From the NCBI GenBank assembly GCA_013214975.1, contig JABSPR010000236.1, positions 1-12,023 on the forward strand: a stretch of 12,023 nt of DNA. The letters are read 5' to 3'. The stretch is from Flavobacteriales bacterium (lineage in GTDB: Bacteria > Bacteroidota > Bacteroidia > DT-38). The notes under the pieces were generated by a model that was not told the DNA's origin, made no database searches, and saw only the letters and a list, made by a program, of their open reading frames with translations. The translations under genes and the position numbers were made by a program. Of this stretch, positions 1-7,462 are shown one piece after another. Each line of letters begins with the position of its first letter. Within the stretch, counting starts at the first letter, position 1.

Positions 1-435
1 AGTAGCTTTAACAACATTATGTGGATTAGACGAACCTTTTGATTTTGCTAACACATTCTTAATTCCAACACTTTCAAATACTGCTCTCATCGCACCACCT
101 GCAATAACACCTGTACCATGAGAAGCTGGTTTAATCATAACAAACGCTCCAGAATATTTAGCTTCTTGTTTATGAGGTACAGTACCATTTACAATCGGCA
201 CTTTAACAAGGTTTTTCTTAGCATCGTCAATTCCTTTAGAAATTGCCGTTGCCACCTCATTAGCTTTACCCAAACCATGACCAACAACACCATTTCCATC
301 TCCAACTACTACAATAGCTGAAAATCCGAAATTTCTACCACCCTTAGTTACTTTGGTAACACGATTAATCGCTACGAGTTTATCTTTCAATTCGATATCA
401 CTCGACTTTACCTTTTTTACACCTGTACTTGCCAT
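1..435 (-). CDS. rpsE: Small ribosomal subunit protein uS5, C-terminus cut by window edge
   Basis: Translating from the ATG at 435 gives 145 codons running off the left edge with no stop, so roughly the last 25 to 30 residues are missing. The N-terminal dsRBD-like S5 domain is clear: NRVTKVTKGGRNFGFSA, then VVGDGNGVVGHGLGKANEV, then the C-terminal domain motif SHGTGVIAGGAMRAVFE. S5 sits at the mRNA entry side of the 30S subunit and affects decoding accuracy. The VTKGGR loop, where spectinomycin-resistance changes arise in E. coli, has the usual residues. The start follows the rplR stop by six bases, with no Shine-Dalgarno. In related operons rpmD, rplO and secY follow, beyond this window. Identification is certain; only the C-terminus is unseen. 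Confidence 0.97.
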   Translation of the reverse strand, partial: MASTGVKKVKSSDIELKDKLVAINRVTKVTKGGRNFGFSAIVVVGDGNGVVGHGLGKANEVATAISKGIDDAKKNLVKVPIVNGTVPHKQEAKYSGAFVMIKPASHGTGVIAGGAMRAVFESVGIKNVLAKSKGSSNPHNVVKAT

Positions 436-441
436 CGCTTA

Positions 442-795
442 TTAAAATTTTAATCCTGCTTCTCTAGCTCCATCCGCTAAAGATTTAATTCTTCCGTGGT
501 ATAAATAACCACCTCTATCAAATCGTATTGCCAAAATACCAGCCGCAATTGCTTGCTCACCAATACTCTTTCCTACCAGAGTTGCTTTCTCTTTAGCAGT
601 TCCCTTATCCGCTCCTTTTGTAGATTTTGTTGAAGCGCTAGCAATTGTAGTTCCTTTCACATCATCTATTAATTGAGAATAGATATTCTTGTTACTTCTA
701 TACACAGCAAGGCGTGGGCAATCCGCAGTTCCTTTAACCACTTTCCGGATCCTCTTTTTAACCCTTACTTTTCTTTCTACTTTCGTTAATGACAT
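442..795 (-). CDS. rplR: Large ribosomal subunit protein uL18
   Basis: A 117-residue protein of normal bacterial L18 length. L18 binds 5S rRNA with L5 and helps seat it in the central protuberance of the 50S subunit. The N-terminus is strongly basic (KVERKVRVKKRIRKVVKG), as expected for the 5S-binding tail. The family core follows: RLAVYRSNKNIYSQLIDD near residues 28-45, then IGEQAIAAGI and FDRGGYLYHGRIKSLADGAR. The ATG at 795 lies 21 bases after the rplF stop, with no Shine-Dalgarno. The gene ends in two consecutive in-frame TAA codons (444-439), six bases before rpsE. Confidence 0.98.
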   Translation of the reverse strand: MSLTKVERKVRVKKRIRKVVKGTADCPRLAVYRSNKNIYSQLIDDVKGTTIASASTKSTKGADKGTAKEKATLVGKSIGEQAIAAGILAIRFDRGGYLYHGRIKSLADGAREAGLKF

Positions 796-816
796 AATTG
801 AAAATTATTATCTGTA

Positions 817-1371
817 TTACTTAGCTACAGTTTTACCTGCTTTTCTTCTTACTTGCTCACCTACAAACCGGATACCTTTTCCTTTATATGGCTCTGGCTT
901 TCTTAATGATCTAATCTTTGCTGCTACCTGACCTACAAGTTGCTTATCCATAGACTCAAGAGTAATTCTAGGTGGCTTACCTTTTACCGTTTCAGTTGTT
1001 AATTTGATTTCCTCCGGCATTTCCATAATAATATTATGAGAATAACCTAAAAGCATCTCAAGTTTTTGACCATTGTTAGTTGCCTTATAACCTACACCAA
1101 CCAATTCTTGTTCAGTTTTATATCCCTCAGTAACCCCAACAACCATGTTAAAAATTAATGATCGATATAATCCGTGTTTAGCTTTATGATCTTTTTCTTC
1201 GGTTTTACGACTTACAGTTACAACGCCTTCGGCAACCGCAACTTCCAAACATAAATCAATCTGTTGCGTTAACTCTCCTTTTGTTCCTTTTACAGTAACA
1301 ATGTTATCAGAAGACACATTAACCTCTACCCCGTCCGGTATATTTATGATAGCATTTCCTATTCTTGACAT
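817..1371 (-). CDS. rplF: Large ribosomal subunit protein uL6
   Basis: L6 binds 23S rRNA near the sarcin-ricin loop, at the base of the stalk where GTPase factors dock. The protein shows the two repeated L6 folds: N-terminal MSRIGNAIINIPDGVEV and, in the second half, ELVGVGYKA, LEMLLGYSHNI and the C-terminal signature RSLRKPEPYKGKGIRF. I chose the ATG at 1371, giving 184 residues. The frame is also open to an ATG at 1398, but that would overlap rpsH and add MPYILNKEK, which is not like the family; MSRIG is the standard L6 beginning. The chosen start lies 11 bases after the rpsH stop. Its upstream sequence is A-rich without a Shine-Dalgarno. Confidence 0.96.
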   Translation of the reverse strand: MSRIGNAIINIPDGVEVNVSSDNIVTVKGTKGELTQQIDLCLEVAVAEGVVTVSRKTEEKDHKAKHGLYRSLIFNMVVGVTEGYKTEQELVGVGYKATNNGQKLEMLLGYSHNIIMEMPEEIKLTTETVKGKPPRITLESMDKQLVGQVAAKIRSLRKPEPYKGKGIRFVGEQVRRKAGKTVAK

Positions 1372-1382
1372 CTTTTCTTTAT

Positions 1383-1778
1383 TTAAGATATATGGCAAAG
1401 TACTTCACCACCTATATTAAGTTTACGAGCTTCTTTATCAGACATTACTCCTTTTGAAGTTGAAACAATTGCAATACCCAAACCATTCAATACTCTAGGC
1501 ATACTCTTAGCGTCTGTATAAATTCTCAAACCAGGCTTACTTATTCTGTTCAAACTTTTTATCGCTGGAGCATTCGAAGTAGCATTATATTTAAGAGCAA
1601 TTTTAATATTGTCTTGAGGTTTAAATTCTTCGAATTTATAATTAAGGATATATCCCTTTTCAAATAAAATCTTAGTCATTTCCTTCTTTGTGTTCGATGC
1701 AGGAATATCTACTACACGATGGTTTGCACTTACCGCGTTTCTTATTCTTGTTAAAAAATCTGCAATTGGATCAGTCAT
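1383..1778 (-). CDS. rpsH: Small ribosomal subunit protein uS8
   Basis: A 131-residue protein, normal for S8. S8 is a primary 16S rRNA binder in the platform of the 30S subunit. It opens with the family start MTDPIADFLTRIRNA. It ends with the conserved RNA-binding block STSKGVMSDKEARKLNIGGE followed by VLCHIS; the Ser-Thr-Ser there contacts 16S rRNA in known structures. In E. coli S8 also represses its operon by binding mRNA at the start of rplE. Here the rplX-rplE gap is two bases, so that site is not evident. The start lies 18 bases after rpsN, with an A/T-rich upstream region and no Shine-Dalgarno. Confidence 0.98.
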   Translation of the reverse strand: MTDPIADFLTRIRNAVSANHRVVDIPASNTKKEMTKILFEKGYILNYKFEEFKPQDNIKIALKYNATSNAPAIKSLNRISKPGLRIYTDAKSMPRVLNGLGIAIVSTSKGVMSDKEARKLNIGGEVLCHIS

Positions 1779-1796
1779 TTTATTAATCTTTAAATA

Positions 1797-2066
1797 TTAC
1801 CAGCTAGCTTTTGTTACACCTGGGATAAGGCCAAAATTGGCCATTTCTCTAAAAGTCACCCTCGATATTCCAAATTGTCTCATATACCCTTTTGGTCGTC
1901 CAGTTAACTTACATCTATTATGCAATCTATTAGGAGATGAATTTTTTGGTAGTTTTTGCAATCCTTCGTAATCACCTGCTGCTTTTAAAGCTGCACGTTT
2001 CGCTGCATATCTATCAACCAATTTTTGTCTTTTGACCTCACGGGCCTTCATTGATTCTTTAGCCAT
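1797..2066 (-). CDS. rpsN: Small ribosomal subunit protein uS14, zinc-independent form
   Basis: An 89-residue S14, which places it in the longer class without a zinc ribbon. The core RLHNRCKLTGRPKGYMRQFG then ISRVTFRE is diagnostic for S14. It contains a single cysteine where zinc-binding S14 proteins carry two CxxC pairs, so it should not bind zinc. S14 sits in the 30S head beside S3, S10 and S19. The basic N-terminal half (KAREVKRQKLVDRYAAKRAA) and the C-terminus ending KASW are typical. The ATG at 2066 comes three bases after the rplE stop, suggesting translational coupling. Confidence 0.98.
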   Translation of the reverse strand: MAKESMKAREVKRQKLVDRYAAKRAALKAAGDYEGLQKLPKNSSPNRLHNRCKLTGRPKGYMRQFGISRVTFREMANFGLIPGVTKASW

Positions 2067-2069
2067 CTC

Positions 2070-2621
2070 TTAATTTTTTAATTTAAACGGGAAACCAAAT
2101 TCCTTTAATAAAGCCATACCTTCTTCATCCGTTTTAGCAGATGTCACAAAAGTAATATCCATCCCGCTAATTCTATCTACCTTATCGATATTAATCTCAG
2201 GAAATATAATCTGTTCTTTAACACCCATAGTAAAGTTTCCTCTTCCATCGAATTTTGCAACAATACCCTTAAAATCTCTTACCCTAGGTATTGAAACAGC
2301 GATTAATCTATCTAAGAACTCATACATAACAGTGCCTCTTAAAGTAACTCTTGCTCCGATAGGCATTCCTTTTCTCAATTTAAAGTTCGAGATATCTTTC
2401 TTGGAAAAAGTTGCATTTGCTTTCTGACCTGTAATAAGAGTCATTTCATCCACAGCAGAATCCACCATTTTTTTGTCACCAACACCAGCCCCAACTCCTT
2501 GGTTCAAGCAGATCTTTTGCAACACTGGTGTTTGCATTATTGTAGAATATCCAAACTTCTCTTTAAGAGCTGGTTTGATCTCTTCTACATATTTCGTTTT
2601 CAGTCTTGGTATGTACGTCAT
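2070..2621 (-). CDS. rplE: Large ribosomal subunit protein uL5
   Basis: A 183-residue protein close to the usual L5 length of about 180. L5 binds 5S rRNA and forms the intersubunit bridge from the central protuberance to S13. Family landmarks are visible: YSTIMQTPVLQKICLNQGVG, TGQKANATFSKKDISNFKLR, PIGARVTLRG, and IAVSIPRVRDFKGI with the C-terminal block FPEINIDKVDRISGMDITFV. The start is only two bases after the rplX stop (TAG AG ATG). That leaves no room for the S8-binding leader found at this junction in E. coli and implies coupling to rplX translation. Confidence 0.98.
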   Translation of the reverse strand: MTYIPRLKTKYVEEIKPALKEKFGYSTIMQTPVLQKICLNQGVGAGVGDKKMVDSAVDEMTLITGQKANATFSKKDISNFKLRKGMPIGARVTLRGTVMYEFLDRLIAVSIPRVRDFKGIVAKFDGRGNFTMGVKEQIIFPEINIDKVDRISGMDITFVTSAKTDEEGMALLKEFGFPFKLKN

Positions 2622-2623
2622 CT

Positions 2624-2947
2624 CTATACTAATTCATTCGATTTTTTCGAAAATCTTTTCATTTTCTTGGTCTCTTCATCCAATCTTCTTCCTGTTCTTG
2701 TCGCCTCACCAGATTTAGGATCTACTAGTTTCAAGTTTGAAGCGTGGATACTTGCTTCTTTCTTAACAATTCCTCCTTGAGGATTTGCAGCATTAGGCTT
2801 TGTATGTTTAGATACTAAGTTTACCCCTTCAACGATAGCTCTATTCCTTTGAACATCAACAGTAAGCACCTTTCCTTGCTCACCTTTAGCTTCGCCAGAA
2901 ATAACCTTTACGGTATCTCCCTTCTTAATATGTAATTTACCTTTCAT
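2624..2947 (-). CDS. rplX: Large ribosomal subunit protein uL24
   Basis: A 107-residue L24, an early assembly-initiating protein of the 50S subunit bound near the polypeptide exit. The N-terminal KOW motif is clear: MKGKLHIKKGDTVKVISGEA followed by KGEQGKVL. The linker VEGVNLVSKHTKPNAANPQG and the GGIVKKEASIHASNL block match the family. The C-terminal tail (RTGRRLDEETKKMKRFSKK) is basic. It starts five bases after rplN and ends two bases before rplE. The stop is TAG. Confidence 0.97.
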   Translation of the reverse strand: MKGKLHIKKGDTVKVISGEAKGEQGKVLTVDVQRNRAIVEGVNLVSKHTKPNAANPQGGIVKKEASIHASNLKLVDPKSGEATRTGRRLDEETKKMKRFSKKSNELV

Positions 2948-2952
2948 AACAA

Positions 2953-3321
2953 TTATATAACCTCAGGTGCTAATGAAACAATTTTCATGAATTTCTTTTC
3001 TCTTAACTCTCTTGCCACAGGTCCAAAAATTCTAGTTCCTTTCATTTCACCTGAATCATCTAACAATACAACCGCGTTATCATCGAATCTAATGTGTGAA
3101 CCATCTTTTCTTCGGATCTCTTTCTTAACTCTAACAACTACCGCTTTAGCAACAGCTCCTTTTTTAACATTCCCGTGAGGAACAGCACTTTTTACAGCAA
3201 CAACTATTTTGTCACCAACAGAAGCATACCGTCTTCCTGATCCGCCTAATACTCGTATGCATAAGACTTCTTTTGCTCCGCAGTTATCTGCTACTCCTAA
3301 TCTAGATTCTTGTTGTACCAT
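2953..3321 (-). CDS. rplN: Large ribosomal subunit protein uL14
   Basis: A 122-residue protein, exactly the usual L14 length. L14 lies on the 50S interface next to L19 and L3 and is the contact site of the silencing factor RsfS. The sequence is strongly conserved: start MVQQESRLGVADNCGAKE, then CIRVLGG, the family signature GDKIVVAVKSAVP near residues 37-49, and the C-terminal RIFGPVARELREKKFMKIVS. It follows rpsQ by 22 bases, one of the wider gaps here. In E. coli the S10 operon ends and the spc operon begins at this junction; I see no terminator or promoter in the gap. Confidence 0.98.
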   Translation of the reverse strand: MVQQESRLGVADNCGAKEVLCIRVLGGSGRRYASVGDKIVVAVKSAVPHGNVKKGAVAKAVVVRVKKEIRRKDGSHIRFDDNAVVLLDDSGEMKGTRIFGPVARELREKKFMKIVSLAPEVI

Positions 3322-3343
3322 TATATTCTTTTATTATAAGGAA

Positions 3344-3607
3344 TTATTTAACTTTTTCAACTACTTCGATTAACCTCCAGCACTTATTCTTACTTAATGG
3401 TTTAGTCTCCATAATTCTTACCGTATCCCCTATGCTACACTCATTCTTTTCGTCGTGGGCAATAAACTTCTTAGACCGCTTAATGTACTTACCATACTTA
3501 GGATGTTTCACTTTACGCTCTACCTCTACTGCAATAGATTTATCCATCTTATTGCTAGTAACCAAGCCTATTCTTTCTTTTCTTAGATTCCTGTTTTCAG
3601 TTTCCAT
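3344..3607 (-). CDS. rpsQ: Small ribosomal subunit protein uS17
   Basis: An 87-residue protein with the S17 OB-fold sequence: RKERIGLVTSNKMDKSIAV, then VKHPKYGKYIKRSKKFIAHD and IGDTVRIMETKPLSKNKCWR. S17 is a primary 16S rRNA binder in the 30S body and is needed early in assembly. The KHPxYGKY block and the ETRPLSK-like turn (here ETKPLSK) are family hallmarks. It begins five bases after rpmC, keeping the universal rplP-rpmC-rpsQ order. No Shine-Dalgarno precedes the ATG. Confidence 0.98.
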   Translation of the reverse strand: METENRNLRKERIGLVTSNKMDKSIAVEVERKVKHPKYGKYIKRSKKFIAHDEKNECSIGDTVRIMETKPLSKNKCWRLIEVVEKVK

Positions 3608-3612
3608 AGCGC

Positions 3613-3825
3613 TTATGCTTTGTTATTTTTTGCCTCTTCCAATGCTCTCTTCGTCAACTCAGTTTGAAGTCGAGCAATTGTTCTTCTATTATCTTTAAGA
3701 GTCATTGGGTTCTCAAGTGGAGAAACTGCATGGTTTAATTTCATTTTAACCATTGTTTCTTCTGTAATCTCAAGACGCTCTCTAACCTCTTCTGTACCTA
3801 GTTCTCTTATTTCTGACGGTTTCAT
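3613..3825 (-). CDS. rpmC: Large ribosomal subunit protein uL29
   Basis: A 70-residue protein made of two long helices, as expected for L29: MKPSEIRELGTEEVRERLE and the second helix DNRRTIARLQTELTKRALEE. L29 sits beside L23 at the polypeptide exit and helps form the docking platform for nascent-chain factors. The DNRRTIARLQT motif is the family signature. It is slightly longer than the E. coli protein (63 residues), mostly through the tail EEAKNNKA. The start lies 19 bases after the rplP stop. Confidence 0.97.
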   Translation of the reverse strand: MKPSEIRELGTEEVRERLEITEETMVKMKLNHAVSPLENPMTLKDNRRTIARLQTELTKRALEEAKNNKA

Positions 3826-3844
3826 AACTTCTATTATCTAAATA

Positions 3845-4264
3845 CTATTCTGTATAATCCCTTCTTACTACAAACTTCATCAACATTGGTAGTTTCTGAG
3901 CTGAAAGTCTTAAAGCTTCTTTAGCTGTCTCCACATTTACACCTTCTATCTCGAATAATATTCGACCTGGCTCAATTCGTGCTACCCAGTGATCCAATCC
4001 ACCTTTACCTTTACCCATCCTTACCTCGGCTGGCTTCTTTGTAATTGGTTTGTCTGGAAATACTCGTATCCACACTTGACCTTCTCTTTTCATAAATCTT
4101 GTAACAGCAATCCTCGCTGCTTCGATTTGTCGAGCTGTAACAAAACCACCCTCAAGCGCTTTGATACCAAATGAACCAAAAGCAATTCTATGTCCTCTGT
4201 TGGCATTGCCTTTCATTCTGCCCTTTTGGACATTTCGAAATTTTATTTTCTTCGGTTGTAACAT
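3845..4264 (-). CDS. rplP: Large ribosomal subunit protein uL16
   Basis: A 139-residue L16, near the usual 136-140. L16 contacts the A-site tRNA elbow and is added late in 50S assembly. Key blocks are MLQPKKIKFR, AFGSFGIKALEGGFVTARQI, WIRVFPDKPIT and VRMGKGKGGLDHWVARIEPG. Arg82, in VRMGKGKG, corresponds to E. coli Arg81, which is hydroxylated there by the oxygenase YcfD; whether that happens here cannot be told. The gene follows rpsC by 13 bases and ends with TAG. Confidence 0.98.
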   Translation of the reverse strand: MLQPKKIKFRNVQKGRMKGNANRGHRIAFGSFGIKALEGGFVTARQIEAARIAVTRFMKREGQVWIRVFPDKPITKKPAEVRMGKGKGGLDHWVARIEPGRILFEIEGVNVETAKEALRLSAQKLPMLMKFVVRRDYTE

Positions 4265-4277
4265 ATCTTATCTGTTC

Positions 4278-4988
4278 TTATCCTCTATTACCTTGACCCT
4301 GACCTTTTCCTCTAAACTTAGATTTAGGTTTTGATGATCCTACATTCGGAGATAAATCTCTTTTGCCAAATATCTCTCCTTTACAAATCCATACTTTGAT
4401 TCCCAACCTACCATAAGTAGTGTGCGCTTCAGCCAAAGCATAATCAATATCAGCTCTAAACGTATGCAATGGAATTCTACCCTGCTTAAACTTTTCAGTT
4501 CTAGCCATCTCTGCTCCATTCAATCTACCTGCCACTGATATTTTAATTCCTTCAGCTCCCATTCTCATTGTAGAAGCTAATGCCATCTTAGATGCTCTTC
4601 TATAAGAGATTCTACCTTCAACTTGTCTAGCAACACTATTGGCTACCAACTTAGCATCTAGCTCTGGTCTCTTAATTTCGAAGATATTGATTTGAATTTC
4701 TTTCTTAGTAACCTTTCTAAGTTCTTCTTTCAACTTATCTACTTCCTGACCACCTTTACCTATGATAATACCAGGACGAGCCGTGTTGATAGTAACAGTA
4801 ACTAATTTAAGAGTACGCTCAATAATAATCTTAGACACACCCGCTTTAGCCATTCTAACTGTAAGGTATTCTCTAATCTTAGCATCTTCAACTAACTTCT
4901 CGCTGTAGTTTCTTCCACCAAACCAGTTAGAATCCCATCCTTTGATGAACCCTAATCTTAAACCTATTGGATTTGCCTTTTGACCCAT
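4278..4988 (-). CDS. rpsC: Small ribosomal subunit protein uS3
   Basis: A 236-residue protein, in the normal S3 range. The start MGQKANPIGLRLGFIKGWDS is universal for S3. A type II KH domain follows, with its GKGG loop at residues 77-80. The C-terminal S3 domain contains SYRRASKMALASTMRMGAEG; Arg130, Arg131 and Lys134 there correspond to the basic residues of S3 that line the mRNA entry and support ribosomal helicase activity in E. coli. The Gly/Lys/Gln-rich tail (FRGKGQGQGNRG) is probably disordered. The start lies four bases after the rplV stop. Confidence 0.98.
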   Translation of the reverse strand: MGQKANPIGLRLGFIKGWDSNWFGGRNYSEKLVEDAKIREYLTVRMAKAGVSKIIIERTLKLVTVTINTARPGIIIGKGGQEVDKLKEELRKVTKKEIQINIFEIKRPELDAKLVANSVARQVEGRISYRRASKMALASTMRMGAEGIKISVAGRLNGAEMARTEKFKQGRIPLHTFRADIDYALAEAHTTYGRLGIKVWICKGEIFGKRDLSPNVGSSKPKSKFRGKGQGQGNRG

Positions 4989-4992
4989 CTAC

Positions 4993-5409
4993 TTATGCTT
5001 TTACTAATTCTTGTTTAATTGAATCTCCAACCACAATTGTTACATGATTCGATCTCTTTCTAATTCTATGCGCTCTACCTTGTGGAGCTGGTCTAAATCT
5101 TTTTAGTTGACGTGCACTATCTACGAAGATTTCGCTTACTACTAAATCATGATCCTCAATACGCTCACTTGCATTCTTTACTTGCCAGTTAGCCAATGCA
5201 GACAGAAGAAGTTTCTCTAATCTTCCAGATGCTTCCTTCGGACTAAACTTTAATACCTGTAGAGCTTTATCCACTTGCACTCCTCTAATTTGATCAGCTA
5301 CCAATCTCATTTTCCTTGGAGATGTAGGACAGTTTTGTAAACGCGCAAATGCTCTTTGCTTGTTTTCCTCTTTCCGCTTATCAGCTGTATTTTTCTTTCG
5401 AGATCCCAT
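4993..5409 (-). CDS. rplV: Large ribosomal subunit protein uL22
   Basis: A 138-residue L22, longer than the 110-residue E. coli protein because of a charged N-terminal extension of about 25 residues (SRKKNTADKRKEENKQ region). The core starts around FARLQNCPTSPRKMRLVADQ, the invariant L22 opening. The C-terminal half holds the beta-hairpin that lines the nascent-peptide tunnel, with FRPAPQGRAHRIRKRSNHVT. That loop is where macrolide-resistance changes occur in other bacteria; no deletion or insertion is apparent. It follows rpsS by 15 bases without a Shine-Dalgarno. Confidence 0.97.
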   Translation of the reverse strand: MGSRKKNTADKRKEENKQRAFARLQNCPTSPRKMRLVADQIRGVQVDKALQVLKFSPKEASGRLEKLLLSALANWQVKNASERIEDHDLVVSEIFVDSARQLKRFRPAPQGRAHRIRKRSNHVTIVVGDSIKQELVKA

Positions 5410-5424
5410 TATTCAATAATTCAA

Positions 5425-5694
5425 CTATTTCTTTTTACCTGCTTGGTGGCCTCTGTATGTTCTAGTAGGTGAAAACTCACCTAACTTATGTCCTACCATA
5501 TTCTCTGTACAAAAAACAGGAATAAATTTATTTCCATTGTGAACAGCTATTGTCAAGCCTACAAATTCCGGAGAAATCATAGATGATCTTGACCAAGTTT
5601 TAATCACCCCTTTCTTGGTTGCAGTTTGTGCTTCCAAAACTCTTTGAGCTAACTTGTAATGAATGAAAGGTGGTTTTTTTAATGATCGACTCAT
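5425..5694 (-). CDS. rpsS: Small ribosomal subunit protein uS19
   Basis: An 89-residue S19, typical length. S19 pairs with S13 in the 30S head and contacts A-site tRNA and the 50S bridge. Motifs are MSRSLKKPPFIHYKL, IKTWSRSSMISPEFVGLTIA, HNGNKFIPVFCTENMVGHKL and the signature GEFSPTRTYRGHQAGKKK. It starts six bases after rplB, whose two consecutive TAG stops precede it. Confidence 0.98.
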   Translation of the reverse strand: MSRSLKKPPFIHYKLAQRVLEAQTATKKGVIKTWSRSSMISPEFVGLTIAVHNGNKFIPVFCTENMVGHKLGEFSPTRTYRGHQAGKKK

Positions 5695-5700
5695 GTTCTA

Positions 5701-6525
5701 CTATTTTTTCCTTTTTTCAATTATATACTTATTAGAAGCCTTTTTCTTTTCTCTAGTTTTAAACCCTTTCGCTGGTATACCATTCCTTGACCTTGGATGA
5801 CCACCTGAAGATTTACCTTCACCACCACCCATCGGGTGATCCACAGGATTCATAGCTACACCTCTAACTCGAGGTCTTCTACCTAACCATCTTGATTTAC
5901 CCGCTTTACCAGATCTCTCATGCATATGTTCTGCATTCGAAACTGAACCGATAGTTGCCAAGCATGTAGTAAGTATCATTCTTGTTGCTCCAGAAGGCAT
6001 TTTAACTACTGCAAATTTACCATCTCTAGCATTCAACTGAGCGTGAGCTCCAGCACCTCTTGCAATAACCCCACCTCTACCAGGCTTCATCTCTATATTA
6101 TGAATAACAGTTCCTAAAGGAATATCTGCTAAGAAAAGTGCATGACCAACTTCAGGAATAGCTTCCTTACCAGATAATATCTCGTCGCCTACTTTTAAAC
6201 CGTTAGGACAAACAATATATCTCTTCTCGCCATCTACATAATTAATCAAAGCAATTCGAGAAGTTCTGTTTGGATCGTATTCAACAGTAGCTACTTTCCC
6301 CGGGATACCGTGCTTGTCTCTCTTGAAATCAATGATTCTATATTTCTTTTTATGACCACCACCAATATTCCGTGTAGTCATTTTACCTGTGTTATTTCTA
6401 CCACCAGATCTTGTCTGAACAGCCAATAAGCTCTTCTCTGGAGTTGATGTTGTTACATCATCAAAATTCCCGACAACTTTGTGTCTTTGTCCTGGAGTAG
6501 TAGGTAATATTTTCTTAACCGCCAT
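5701..6525 (-). CDS. rplB: Large ribosomal subunit protein uL2
   Basis: A 274-residue L2, normal length. L2 is one of the largest rRNA-binding proteins; it supports the peptidyl transferase region and subunit association. The N-terminal OB-like domain and SH3-like domain are recognisable: TRSGGRNNTGKMTTRNIGGG, HKKKYRIIDFKRDKHGIPGK, GTVIHNIEMKPGRGG and KMPSGATRMI. The C-terminal signature reads AMNPVDHPMGGGEGKSSGGH; His230 is the histidine (E. coli mature His229) linked to peptidyl transferase function. The residue after the following proline is Met where E. coli has His. The coding frame ends TAG TAG. Confidence 0.98.
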   Translation of the reverse strand: MAVKKILPTTPGQRHKVVGNFDDVTTSTPEKSLLAVQTRSGGRNNTGKMTTRNIGGGHKKKYRIIDFKRDKHGIPGKVATVEYDPNRTSRIALINYVDGEKRYIVCPNGLKVGDEILSGKEAIPEVGHALFLADIPLGTVIHNIEMKPGRGGVIARGAGAHAQLNARDGKFAVVKMPSGATRMILTTCLATIGSVSNAEHMHERSGKAGKSRWLGRRPRVRGVAMNPVDHPMGGGEGKSSGGHPRSRNGIPAKGFKTREKKKASNKYIIEKRKK

Positions 6526-6535
6526 CGCTCTTTAA

Positions 6536-6826
6536 TTATATACTATTGTAGATATCTAGTGTATCACCTTCAGCTAAAGAAATAATTGCCTTCTTAAAGG
6601 AATTTCTTCTACCTACAACCACACCCGATTTTGTATTTCTTCTCTTTAGTTTACCTAAGTAATTCATTGTATTTACCGTTTCAACTGATACGCTATACAT
6701 TTTCTCAACTGCAGCCTTTATTTGCAATTTATTAGCATTACCATCTACGATAAACCCATACCTATTTAAAGTCTCGCTTTGAAGCGACATCTTTTCGGTA
6801 ACTAATGGTTTAATTAAAACACCCAT
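6536..6826 (-). CDS. rplW: Large ribosomal subunit protein uL23
   Basis: A 96-residue L23, standard length. It surrounds the peptide exit with L29 and docks trigger factor and SRP. The N-terminal block IKPLVTEKMS contains Glu11, corresponding to the exit-site glutamate (E. coli Glu18) used by those factors. Other family blocks are YGFIVDGNANKLQIKAAVEK and VSVETVNTMNYLGKLKRR. It lies between rplD (five bases) and rplB (ten bases), the universal S10-operon order. Confidence 0.97.
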   Translation of the reverse strand: MGVLIKPLVTEKMSLQSETLNRYGFIVDGNANKLQIKAAVEKMYSVSVETVNTMNYLGKLKRRNTKSGVVVGRRNSFKKAIISLAEGDTLDIYNSI

Positions 6827-6831
6827 AATTA

Positions 6832-7458
6832 TTAGTTCAATATCGTTTCTATCGATTTAATAGCATCTTCCGACATCATGATATTGTTTGCATTAACAAT
6901 ATCATAAGTAGTCAATTCGTCTATTGCAATCACTTTACATTTCGGAATATTTCTTGAAGCCAAATACACATTTGTGTCAGCATCATTCAAGATCATTAAA
7001 GTCTTCTTATCATCTAACTTTAAGTTCTTCAATAATTCAAGATATTTTTTTGTTTTAGGCTCATCGAACGAAAAGCTTTCTAAAATCATAATTCCGTTAT
7101 CCTTCACTTTGTAAGAAAAAGCTGATTTTCTAGCTAGTTTTTTATACTTCTTATTAAGCTTGAAAGAGTAATCTCTTACTTGAGGTCCGAATGCTCTACC
7201 ACCTTTCCTGAAGATAGGTGATTGAATGCTACCAGCTCTTGCACTACCAGAACCCTTTTGCTTCTTAATTTTTCTTCTACTACCAGTTACCTCAGATCTT
7301 CCTTTTGCTTTTGAATTTCCTTGTCTCTGGTTATTTCTGTAAAGACGAACATCCATATAGATAGAATGATCATTAGGCTCAATGTTAAAAACATTATCAT
7401 CCAACTTTACTTTCTTGGAAGTTTTCTTCCCGCTAATATTATATATCTCTAGTTCCAT
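6832..7458 (-). CDS. rplD: Large ribosomal subunit protein uL4
   Basis: A 208-residue L4. The globular domain is interrupted by the long basic loop that reaches the exit tunnel, seen around residues 50-92 (GRSEVTGSRRKIKKQKGSGS, ARAGSIQSPIFRKGGRAFGP). The second half has the nucleotide-binding-like fold blocks KTLMILNDADTNVYLASRNI and VIAIDELTTYDIVNANNIMM. In E. coli L4 also represses the S10 operon through a leader upstream of rpsJ; no such leader exists here because rpsJ sits nine bases after fusA. The start is four bases after rplC. Confidence 0.97.
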   Translation of the reverse strand: MELEIYNISGKKTSKKVKLDDNVFNIEPNDHSIYMDVRLYRNNQRQGNSKAKGRSEVTGSRRKIKKQKGSGSARAGSIQSPIFRKGGRAFGPQVRDYSFKLNKKYKKLARKSAFSYKVKDNGIMILESFSFDEPKTKKYLELLKNLKLDDKKTLMILNDADTNVYLASRNIPKCKVIAIDELTTYDIVNANNIMMSEDAIKSIETILN

Positions 7459-7462
7459 CGAT

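Noticed and set aside
689..931. Plus-strand 80-codon frame spanning the rplR-rplF junction
   Set aside because: Antisense to two certain ribosomal genes; hydrophobic appearance comes from the complement of Lys/Arg-rich codons.
3322..3343. Possible operon boundary between rpsQ and rplN, as in E. coli S10/spc
   Set aside because: The 22-base gap holds no hairpin, U tract or promoter boxes; the cluster appears continuous.
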